Assembly: GCA_016196785.1 (NCBI GenBank)
Contig: JACPXA010000047.1
Location: 1 to 8,605 of the forward strand
Source: Elusimicrobiota bacterium
GTDB lineage: Bacteria > Elusimicrobiota > Elusimicrobia > 2-01-FULL-59-12 > JACPXA01
Length of the DNA: 8,605 nucleotides
Direction: 5' to 3'
Below the pieces are notes generated by a model that was not told the origin of the DNA, searched no databases, and saw only the letters and a list, made by a program, of their open reading frames with translations. Each line of letters begins with the position of its first letter. Position 1 is the stretch's first letter. The position numbers and the translations under genes were made by a program. This document shows, in pieces, positions 1 to 5,055 of this stretch.

Positions 1-1
1 G

Positions 2-157
2 GAAGGCCAAAAGGTGAGGGAAAGACTCACCGGCTTTGTCTCGCGAATATTTCAACATGAATATGACCATATCAACGGCAGAGTCTTTTTGGATCGTGTC
101 AGGACGTCCCGCGATCTCATCGCGGAGAGCGAATATTGGGAATTACGGGATACCTAG
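2..157 (+). CDS. def: Peptide deformylase, C-terminal fragment
   Basis: This is the last 51 codons of a gene entering from the left edge of the window. Peptide deformylase removes the N-terminal formyl group from nascent proteins in the cytoplasm, using a metal held by one Cys and two His residues. The fragment carries the third family motif, QHEYDHING, at fragment residues 18-26. Its two His are metal ligands and its Glu is the catalytic base. The GRVFLDR that follows is also typical of the family. The upstream motifs, including the Cys ligand, lie outside the window. The frame ends at a TAG (155-157). The C-terminal tail after LDR is about 19 residues, a normal length. The next feature is a tRNA remnant 31 bp downstream, and no terminator is visible between them. 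Confidence 0.9.
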   Translation, partial: EGQKVRERLTGFVSRIFQHEYDHINGRVFLDRVRTSRDLIAESEYWELRDT

Positions 158-174
158 CCGATCCATTTTTTTCG

Positions 175-180
175 TAGAAT
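175..180 (+). promoter_or_regulatory. Candidate -10 box of the original tRNA-Ser gene
   Basis: TAGAAT (5 of 6 matches to TATAAT) ends 8 bases before the first base of the tRNA-Ser 5' half, the usual position for a tRNA promoter. No good -35 hexamer is seen at 16-18 bp spacing. If it is real, this relic promoter of the broken tRNA would now transcribe the endonuclease-like gene and possibly read through into the intact tRNA-Ser. Confidence 0.4.
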
Positions 181-188
181 GTATCCGA

Positions 189-227
189 GGAGGGGTCGCA
201 TAGTGGTCTAGTGCGGCGGTTTGCTGG
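189..227 (+). pseudogene. Truncated 5' half of tRNA-Ser(GCU)
   Basis: The segment can be laid out base for base as a tRNA-Ser 5' half: acceptor GGAGGGG (189-195), T8, D-stem GCA/TGC (198-200, 212-214) around a D-loop containing AGTGGT, then anticodon stem strand GCGGT (216-220) and loop TTGCTGG (221-227) with anticodon GCT at 223-225. No variable arm, T-arm or acceptor 3' strand follows. It resembles the intact tRNA-Ser at 844 in layout and shares GTTTGCT with it (219-225 and 874-880). Its acceptor strand can pair with the 3' strand of that downstream tRNA (928-934) in all seven positions, with one G-U. Its anticodon strand pairs in four of five. I infer that it is the original 5' half, displaced when the downstream gene arrived with a new one. 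Confidence 0.75.
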
Positions 228-237
228 GGCGCTAGCG

Positions 238-882
238 ATGAAATTCTATACTGACTGTATCGTCCAGAGGGTTCGCCAAGATAGCAGGAAGGGGGTCTCT
301 TTAAGACGCCTGGAGCAGAAGTTTGGGATTCCCAACACGACGATTTCCCGCTGGGTTCGCGATATCTGTTCAAGTCACCATCGCTTCCAAGATGCACGGA
401 CCCAGGAGCAGATTGATAGGTCGGCCCATCGCCACTTTGTCGCCAACCTTCGAATTACGAGAAACGATGCCAAACTACTCGCGAGCTTATTATACTGGTG
501 CGAGGGATCGAAATACCCATCGAGTAATTTTGTGGCGTTCTCTAACAGCGATTCTATGCTGGTGAAAACGTTCTTGGAACTATTGAAATATGGTTTCGAG
601 GTAGATCCAACTAGAGTTCGCGCTCATCTACAGTTGCACACGACTCATGATCTATATAGCGCCATCCGATTTTGGAGTAAGCGGCTCGATATTCCGATGA
701 AGCAGTTTTATAAACCAACGATCACCCGTCCCACCAGAAGAATGAAACGGCGGGATTACTTAGGAACCTGCACGGTCAAATATTTCGACGTTCATCTTTT
801 GCTTTCAATGGAGGGGATCTTCGAGTCGTTCGCAAAAAAGTTTGGAGAGGTACCCAAGTGGTTGAAGGGGGGAGTTTGCTAA
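238..882 (+). CDS. HTH + LAGLIDADG-like homing endonuclease family protein ending inside a tRNA gene
   Basis: A 214-residue basic protein. Residues 21-41 form a helix-turn-helix resembling resolvase/transposase HTHs (SLRRLEQKFGIPNTTISRWV). Residues 81-90, LASLLYWCEG, look like a degenerate LAGLIDADG helix with Glu in the acidic position. An FSNSD motif (101-105), an FWSKRLDIP segment (145-153) and a YLGTCTV segment (174-180) follow, as in LAGLIDADG-related proteins. I therefore infer a DNA-binding, possibly DNA-cleaving, protein; activity is unproven. Residues 203-214 and the stop are encoded by the 5' half of tRNA-Ser, and the TAA is in its anticodon loop. The ATG start is chosen because the only longer in-frame start, GTG at 211, lies inside the tRNA remnant. 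Only a weak GGGG Shine-Dalgarno precedes the ATG. Base composition is AT-richer than that of the genes further right, suggesting transfer. A non-nuclease DNA-binding protein is the main alternative. Confidence 0.75.
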   Translation: MKFYTDCIVQRVRQDSRKGVSLRRLEQKFGIPNTTISRWVRDICSSHHRFQDARTQEQIDRSAHRHFVANLRITRNDAKLLASLLYWCEGSKYPSSNFVAFSNSDSMLVKTFLELLKYGFEVDPTRVRAHLQLHTTHDLYSAIRFWSKRLDIPMKQFYKPTITRPTRRMKRRDYLGTCTVKYFDVHLLLSMEGIFESFAKKFGEVPKWLKGGVC

Positions 883-938
883 ACTCCTAGACCGGAGGAA
901 ACCCCGGTGCGCGGGTTCGAATCCCGCCCTCTCCGCCA
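844..938 (+). tRNA. serX: tRNA-Ser(GCU), complete with encoded CCA
   Basis: A full class II cloverleaf can be drawn. The acceptor is GGAGAGG/CCTCTCC (844-850, 928-934). The D-stem is CCC/GGG around AAGTGGTTGAA. The anticodon stem is GGAGT/ACTCC (871-875, 883-887) with loop TTGCTAA, anticodon GCT at 878-880. A long variable arm contains ACCGG/CCGGT. The T-stem is GCGGG/CCCGC with loop TTCGAAT, the discriminator is G935, and CCA is encoded at 936-938. It decodes AGC/AGU serine codons. Its first 39 bases are also the last 13 codons, including the stop, of the endonuclease-like gene. No convincing promoter is seen just upstream within that gene, so it may depend on read-through. The gene symbol is a placeholder by analogy with serine tRNA naming. 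Confidence 0.97.
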
Positions 939-1050
939 CTGCCACCTGTTTCCGCAAATGTGAAATGTGAACACTGTCACCTGTTCTTGTGAACTCTCCG
1001 CCACTGCCACCTGTTTCCGCAAATGTGAAATGTGAACACTGTCACCTGTT
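929..1050. repeat. Two exact 57-bp direct repeats that include the tRNA-Ser 3' end
   Basis: Positions 929-985 and 994-1050 are identical over 57 bases (period 65, with an 8-bp spacer). The unit begins with CTCTCCGCCA, the last ten bases of the tRNA gene including CCA, and ends with GAACACTGTCACCTGTT. The second copy therefore contains a detached duplicate of the tRNA 3' terminus at 994-1003. It could have arisen by local tandem duplication or be the trace of an integration or excision event at the tRNA 3' end. Confidence 0.9.
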
Positions 1051-1051
1051 G

Positions 1052-1123
1052 GTCACCTGTTGCCACTCTCTGTCACCTGTTGCGCACCTGTTGCGTCACC
1101 TGTTGCACTGTTGCACACCTGTT
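1052..1123. repeat. Cluster of irregular (GT)CACCTGTT repeats
   Basis: The core CACCTGTT occurs five times here (ending at about 1061, 1081, 1092, 1104 and 1123), in addition to four copies in the 57-bp repeats just upstream, all in the same orientation. Spacing is uneven, about 11 to 20 bp, so it is neither a CRISPR array nor a clean tandem repeat. The stretch 939-1127 holds no convincing gene: frames across it read only repeat-derived, Cys/Leu/His-rich peptide. The family recurs at 1661-1678 beyond the toxin-antitoxin-like pair. Confidence 0.75.
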
Positions 1124-1127
1124 TCTC

Positions 1128-1394
1128 TTAGGCCGTTTTTCGAAGGTAGGTCGCGTCGCCACAACCTAGCAGAAGCCCAGGCACACTGATATCCTCATCC
1201 AGCTCATCCCAGTGGATGCCTGTTCCGCCCCCGCTTAATTCAAACTTCTTCCTTTGTTCCGGTGTGGCCTTTAGGAGCCTTGGGAAATAAGCAAGCGGAA
1301 CAGAAAGCTGTCTTCCATCATGGAGGGATGCCCAGAGATTCTGATCATCAAACCAGACATTTACCACAGCGGCATCAAGATTGAAAGAATTCAT
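1128..1394 (-). CDS. DUF2442 family protein, probable antitoxin partner
   Basis: An 88-residue protein of the DUF2442 type. Recognisable features are the N-terminal strand pattern (VVNVWFDDQNLWASLHDGRQ), a LSVPLAYFPRL segment (30-40), a KKFEL stretch (49-53) and the closing GTGIHWDELDEDISVPGLL (58-76), the usual family signature. DUF2442 proteins commonly sit directly beside DUF4160 proteins and are treated as putative antitoxins. The biochemical role is not established by anything seen here. It is the second gene of a two-gene minus-strand unit: its ATG lies inside the end of the DUF4160 gene (20-bp overlap), so translation is probably coupled. A GGAG Shine-Dalgarno (complement of 1403-1406) lies 8 bases before the ATG. 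Length is normal for the family and nothing appears broken. No terminator is seen before the repeat cluster. Confidence 0.85.
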   Translation of the reverse strand: MNSFNLDAAVVNVWFDDQNLWASLHDGRQLSVPLAYFPRLLKATPEQRKKFELSGGGTGIHWDELDEDISVPGLLLGCGDATYLRKTA

Positions 1395-1620
1395 TCCATT
1401 TGCTCCTTATTAGGCTCGATTTTTCTTCGACGGTTTTCTCTATTGCGCTGAGTTCCTTGGAGGACATTTCATAGGACCACGCTAATGCAACGATCGGTTC
1501 CAGCCAAAATTTCGAGATTCTCTCTCCTTTTCGAACGTGTACATGACACGGTTCACGAGGATTGCCTTCATTCGAATAAAAGAAGAATTTGTAGCCACTC
1601 CATTCGAACACTTTAGGCAT
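1375..1620 (-). CDS. DUF4160 family protein, probable toxin partner
   Basis: An 81-residue protein matching the DUF4160 pattern. It has an opening FEWSGYKFFFYSNEGNPREP (5-24), then CHVHVRKGERISKFWL (25-40, with the conserved HVHV-K core) and a helical C-terminus (EMSSKELSAIEKTVEE) ending in NEFFQS. Family members are about 80-90 residues, so it is full length. DUF4160/DUF2442 pairs are widely regarded as toxin-antitoxin-like, with DUF4160 as presumed toxin; this is context-based, not proven. It is the first gene of the pair. It is preceded by a perfect TATAAT with almost no 5' leader and no Shine-Dalgarno, so its mRNA may be leaderless. A and T content is higher than in neighbouring genes, and the pair is bracketed by repeats, both consistent with a mobile cassette. 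Confidence 0.85.
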   Translation of the reverse strand: MPKVFEWSGYKFFFYSNEGNPREPCHVHVRKGERISKFWLEPIVALAWSYEMSSKELSAIEKTVEEKSSLIRSKWNEFFQS

Positions 1621-1627
1621 TGGTTGT

Positions 1628-1656
1628 ATTATAACTTCTTAAGAAGGGTGCAAGAA
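1628..1656 (-). promoter_or_regulatory. Promoter of the DUF4160-DUF2442 pair with internal palindrome
   Basis: On the minus strand a perfect TATAAT (complement of 1628-1633) lies 17 bp from a weak TTCTTG -35 (complement of 1651-1656). The spacer contains the 12-bp perfect palindrome CTTCTTAAGAAG (1635-1646), well placed as an operator for autoregulation. Transcription would start at about 1621, one base before the ATG, giving a leaderless message. Confidence 0.6.
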
Positions 1657-1660
1657 CAAA

Positions 1661-1678
1661 GAACACTGTCACCTGTTC
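1661..1678. repeat. Outlying 18-bp repeat GAACACTGTCACCTGTTC
   Basis: Exact copy of 969-986, in the same orientation. The ends GAACA/TGTTC are inverted repeats of each other. With the copies at 969-986 and 1034-1050 it brackets the DUF4160/DUF2442 pair. It also covers the stop codon and last codons of the dockerin gene to its right. Confidence 0.8.
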
Positions 1679-3147
1679 GTCCTGTTGGTAGTGATGACCG
1701 TTACATCGCGGATGTCAACGCGGCCGTCGCCGTTCAAGTCGGCATCGAGTTGCGAGGGAACTCGCCCGCTGATCATGTCCGCTAACAGATCGGCATCCCG
1801 TTGATCAATGGTTCCATCACAGTTGAGGTCCCCCACACCATGGAGCGGGCAGGAAGGATTCCAACGGTCGAGGAGCGGCCGAAGGGCCCCCCCGGCAGAA
1901 CCATCGGGACGAATGAGCCACAGGCCGCGACAATGGCGGTTAGAGGGGCGCCGGCGCTCCCCCAAACCGATCGCGACCCCTTCAGGACCAATATCTCCAA
2001 CCCATCGCTCCCCGCTGGGATCGAGCGGATCCCGGCATTCATTGTCAAAGATTTCCCAATGAAACGCATAAGGAAGGCCAAAACCTTCGGCCGCGCGCAA
2101 GACTTCTTGAGTCCTCTGAACCGGATCACCGCCGCCTCCCGCTTCCGGATCGTTTTCGTATAAGCCGAATTCAGAAATAAAAATGCGTTTTCTCTTCAAT
2201 CCAAGAGGGTCGGGAGCGAACTGATCAATTGATTGCAACGCTTTCGTCACCGAGTCAAAAGCCTCCTCCGGGGGAACGGTGGTGACAGAGTCATGCGCGG
2301 AGTAGGACACCATGTCGGGCTCCGGATCGGGCCGGCGCATTCGCCCAATCACCAGATTAAGAACCCTCTGGCGTCCTTCCCCGGCTTCCACCACCAAGTT
2401 CACTTCGGCGGCGTGATACACCGCCACCCCTTGGATGGGTGGGCGTTCCGTTCGCGCCCAGGCCCGCGCGCGGTTGACACCCCTTTGCCGGGCGGCAAAC
2501 CATTTTCTTATGACGTCTGCTTCCTGCTCGTTGATCTCCGGGAACGATCCATCGGGGTTCGTTCGGGTGGTCGAGTGCCAATCGGTTTCGTGATTCTTTA
2601 AGATGAACGTCTTTCCCTGGCCGCTGTAGGTTTTGAGGAGATACTTCGCCAGCTCAAAACATTCATTTTCCACTCGTTGTTCCCACCCCGGAGCCAAGCT
2701 TTCGAAGTCGTTGTCTGCGTCAACGAAACTAAATCCTGTCAAAACAAAGGTCTTGAAGGGCATGCTCAAGAGCATTTGGTAGGGTCTTGTCTGGATGAGA
2801 TTCACCATCGAGACCGGATCCTGCCGAGGCCACAGACCCGTTCCAGGATCGGGATACTCGGCGCGGAAATTCGATGTGAGATACACAAAGAGGGCCTGGG
2901 TCCCCAACCGCTCGGCCCGTGTCGCTCCCTCCAGAAGGTAGTGGCGATCGGTAAAGCGATAATTCCCACCCACATGGGTGATGCCAGGTTGAAATGACAC
3001 GTCCCGGAGGGCTTCCCGGGCACCCGGATTGTGAGCCGGAACGTAGTCAGCGGCCCAGGCCACCAGGCAGGTGCTGGAGAATATCCCGCTCACCACCCAC
3101 CGCCGGATGGGTCGCCTTGCTCCTCCGCTCAGCATCTCCTTGGTCAC
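1669..3147 (-). CDS. Secreted glycosidase-like TIM-barrel protein with C-terminal dockerin
   Basis: A 492-residue protein. Residues 1-32 look like a Sec signal peptide (RRPIRR, hydrophobic VVSGIFSSTCLVAWA, likely cut after A32), so it is exported. The middle resembles clan-A (alpha/beta)8 glycoside hydrolases: FILKNHETDW (181-190, candidate acid/base E187), RIFISEFGLYEN (321-332, candidate nucleophile E326) and YAFHWEIFDNEC (360-371), like the strand-8 tryptophan. Family and substrate are not recognised. Residues 440-481 contain two dockerin calcium loops, DLNCDGTIDQRD and DLNGDGRVDIRD; dockerins bind cohesins and attach enzymes to scaffolds or surfaces. The start is GTG, 11 bases after AGGAG. 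A nearer ATG out of frame reads only three codons. The gene lies 54 bp downstream of cstA on the same strand, so co-transcription is possible. The last residues and stop fall in an 18-bp repeat, so the second dockerin helix may be cut short. Confidence 0.8.
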   Translation of the reverse strand: MTKEMLSGGARRPIRRWVVSGIFSSTCLVAWAADYVPAHNPGAREALRDVSFQPGITHVGGNYRFTDRHYLLEGATRAERLGTQALFVYLTSNFRAEYPDPGTGLWPRQDPVSMVNLIQTRPYQMLLSMPFKTFVLTGFSFVDADNDFESLAPGWEQRVENECFELAKYLLKTYSGQGKTFILKNHETDWHSTTRTNPDGSFPEINEQEADVIRKWFAARQRGVNRARAWARTERPPIQGVAVYHAAEVNLVVEAGEGRQRVLNLVIGRMRRPDPEPDMVSYSAHDSVTTVPPEEAFDSVTKALQSIDQFAPDPLGLKRKRIFISEFGLYENDPEAGGGGDPVQRTQEVLRAAEGFGLPYAFHWEIFDNECRDPLDPSGERWVGDIGPEGVAIGLGERRRPSNRHCRGLWLIRPDGSAGGALRPLLDRWNPSCPLHGVGDLNCDGTIDQRDADLLADMISGRVPSQLDADLNGDGRVDIRDVTVITTNRTNR

Positions 3148-3201
3148 GATAGCATTTTCTCCTGTCGCGAAGGATTTCTTGGGACAGTGTATCCTTATCG
3201 G

Positions 3202-5010
3202 CTAAGCGTCCTGCGAAGCGAGGAGCGCGGAAGCCGGGGCAAGAAACTTGCGCCAGTGCCGGAGGAAGCTGAGGAGCATGAGCACAGCGCAACTCATCAT
3301 GATGAAGGTCAACGTGGCATTAAGCGTTCCGATAAACCAGCGGCCAGGCTGCCTCGCTAACGGGAGGAAGTTATCCCAAATGTTTTGCCACCCGGCGGTG
3401 AGCGTGGTGGTGGCGACGAAGACCATCGGGACGGCGGTCACCCACGCATAGCGGGCCTTCCCCATATTGAGCAACACAATCGTTCCAATGCAGAGGGCTA
3501 TGACTGCCAGCAGTTGGTTGGCCACGCCGAACATCGGCCAGATCGTGGAGATGCTTCCGGTCGAGATAAAATAGGCCCACGCCCCGACGACCGCGGCGCT
3601 CGCGAGAATGTTGCCGGGGAGCCAGTCTGTTTTTTCGAAGGGTTTGTAAAGTTTTCCCAAGAATTCCTGCGCAATAAATCGCGCCACCCGCGTGCCGGTA
3701 TCAATGGTCGTCAGGATGAATAGGGCTTCGAACATGATGGCGAAGTGGTACCAGTACGACATCAGCCCTTTCATCCCTGGCAAGGCGGTAAACACCTGTG
3801 CCATGCCGATCGCCAACGAGACCGCGCCGCCCGTGCGGCCCGCTACGGATTCGCCCACCTGCTCGGCCAGCATTGGCAGGTTGACGGTCTGCATGCCCAA
3901 GACGGCGAATTTGGCAGGTGGCACGTTGATGGCAAAATAATCCCCGGGATACAGCGCCGCGGTAGCGATCAACGCGGTGATCCCTACCAACCCTTCCATG
4001 AGCATCGCGCCATAGCCGATCGGCCGGATATCGAGCTCGTTATTGATCATCTTGGGAGTTGTCCCGGAGCCGACCAGCGCGTGAAACCCTGAGATAGCGC
4101 CACAGGCGATCGTGATGAACACAAAGGGAAAGAGCTTGCCCGGAATGATGGGTCCTCCCCCATGGGCAAAGGCACTCAACACCGGTTGGTGCAAAGGAGG
4201 ATGCACCGCCAATAACCCAAGGATCAGAAACCCGATGGTCCCGATTTTCATGTACGAGCTGAGGTAGTCGCGGGGACACAACAACAGCCACACGGGAAGA
4301 ATCGAGGCAATAAAGCCGTAGCCGGCGATCGCAGTAGTGATCCCTTGATGGCTGAGGGTTAAGTAAGAACCCAACGCCGTGTGTGGAATGTAGCGGCCGA
4401 AGATGACGGCGGACACCAGTCCGATGACCCCGATCGTGCTGGCCTCGGCGATCTTCCCCTTGCGGAAGCGGTACATATAGAGCCCCATGAACAGCGCTAA
4501 GGGGATACTACAGGCAATGGTGAACACCCCCCAGGAACTCTCCCGCAGGGCGTTCACCACCGCCAATCCCAACCCCGCCAACGCCACAATGATGATGAAG
4601 AGAATGGCGATCGCCGTGATCAACCCAGCCATCGGTCCCATCTCTTGCCGCGCGATTTCCGCCAACGACTTCCCCCCTCGGCGGGTGGAGGCGAACAGGA
4701 TAATGAAGTCCTGCACCGCACCCGCGATGACCACCCCGATGAGCAGCCAGAGGAAACCCGGCAAAAACCCGAATTGCGCCGCCAGCACCGGGCCAATGAG
4801 CGGACCGGCGCCGGTGATCGCGGCGAAGTGATGGCCAAAGAGCACCCAACGGTTGGTCGGGTAGTAGTTGGAGCCATCGTAGAGGGTGTGGGCCGGGGTT
4901 GGACGGAGGGGGTCTAAGGCGACAACTTTCGACGCGAGGAACGCGCTATAGTAGCGGTAGGCAATGGCCAGCACGCACAGCGCTGCCACCATGAACGGCA
5001 ATGAATTCAT
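3202..5010 (-). CDS. cstA: CstA-family carbon starvation / pyruvate or peptide transporter
   Basis: A 602-residue polytopic inner-membrane protein with many hydrophobic segments. The CstA signatures are clear: GHHFAAITGAGPLIGP (59-74), CPRDYLSSYMKIG (245-257) and ISGFHALVGSGTTPK (306-320). The E. coli relatives are CstA and BtsT; BtsT takes up pyruvate in symport with protons, and CstA has been linked to both peptide and pyruvate uptake under starvation. The substrate here cannot be decided from sequence. At about 600 residues it matches the shorter family members rather than the roughly 700-residue E. coli CstA. ATG 5010 gives the expected N-terminus, a first membrane helix then RYYSAFLASKVV. 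There is no Shine-Dalgarno, and a TATAAT sits so close that the message may be leaderless. No two-component regulator of the BtsSR type is nearby. The dockerin gene follows it. Confidence 0.96.
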   Translation of the reverse strand: MNSLPFMVAALCVLAIAYRYYSAFLASKVVALDPLRPTPAHTLYDGSNYYPTNRWVLFGHHFAAITGAGPLIGPVLAAQFGFLPGFLWLLIGVVIAGAVQDFIILFASTRRGGKSLAEIARQEMGPMAGLITAIAILFIIIVALAGLGLAVVNALRESSWGVFTIACSIPLALFMGLYMYRFRKGKIAEASTIGVIGLVSAVIFGRYIPHTALGSYLTLSHQGITTAIAGYGFIASILPVWLLLCPRDYLSSYMKIGTIGFLILGLLAVHPPLHQPVLSAFAHGGGPIIPGKLFPFVFITIACGAISGFHALVGSGTTPKMINNELDIRPIGYGAMLMEGLVGITALIATAALYPGDYFAINVPPAKFAVLGMQTVNLPMLAEQVGESVAGRTGGAVSLAIGMAQVFTALPGMKGLMSYWYHFAIMFEALFILTTIDTGTRVARFIAQEFLGKLYKPFEKTDWLPGNILASAAVVGAWAYFISTGSISTIWPMFGVANQLLAVIALCIGTIVLLNMGKARYAWVTAVPMVFVATTTLTAGWQNIWDNFLPLARQPGRWFIGTLNATLTFIMMSCAVLMLLSFLRHWRKFLAPASALLASQDA

Positions 5011-5038
5011 TGGGAACCATTATATAAAAAAGTAGAAT
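5010..5038 (+). promoter_or_regulatory. Promoter of the Ddl-like gene
   Basis: TTGGGA (5010-5015) and TAGAAT (5033-5038) are separated by 17 bp, giving a start near 5045 and a short leader that contains the Shine-Dalgarno GAGG (5046-5049), 6 bases before ATG 5056. The -35 overlaps the first codon of the divergent cstA gene and the spacer contains the cstA -10 box, so the two promoters probably compete. Confidence 0.55.
5019..5024 (-). promoter_or_regulatory. Candidate -10 box for cstA
   Basis: TATAAT on the minus strand ends 8 bases before the cstA ATG, predicting a start at about 5012 and a leader of one or two bases. No recognisable -35 lies at 16-18 bp, so activation by a regulator or an alternative upstream start is possible. 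Confidence 0.4.
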
Positions 5039-5055
5039 ACCCCTAGAGGCATCTC

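Noticed and set aside
211..237. GTG 211 as the start of the endonuclease-like gene
   Set aside because: It lies within the tRNA 5' half remnant and would add nine residues unrelated to the protein family; ATG 238 starts right after the remnant.
189..938. A tRNA-Ser interrupted by a group I or other intron holding an endonuclease gene
   Set aside because: The downstream tRNA is complete by itself, so splicing would not be needed; the upstream half is a diverged duplicate, not a missing exon. No intron core elements could be recognised.
929..1123. A CRISPR array
   Set aside because: Repeats are short, unevenly spaced, partly abutting, and without unique spacers of constant length; no cas gene is present.
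989..1189. A plus-strand open frame across the repeats
   Set aside because: Its product is a translation of the CACCTGTT repeats (Cys/His/Leu-rich) and it runs into the antisense of the DUF2442 gene.
3148..3201. A terminator between cstA and the dockerin gene
   Set aside because: Only a weak AAGGAT/ATCCTT inverted repeat with a 15-base loop and no T-run is present on the minus strand.
3248..4917. Several long plus-strand open frames opposite cstA
   Set aside because: All are antisense shadows of a strongly supported transporter gene and show Arg/Pro/Gly-rich low-complexity products.
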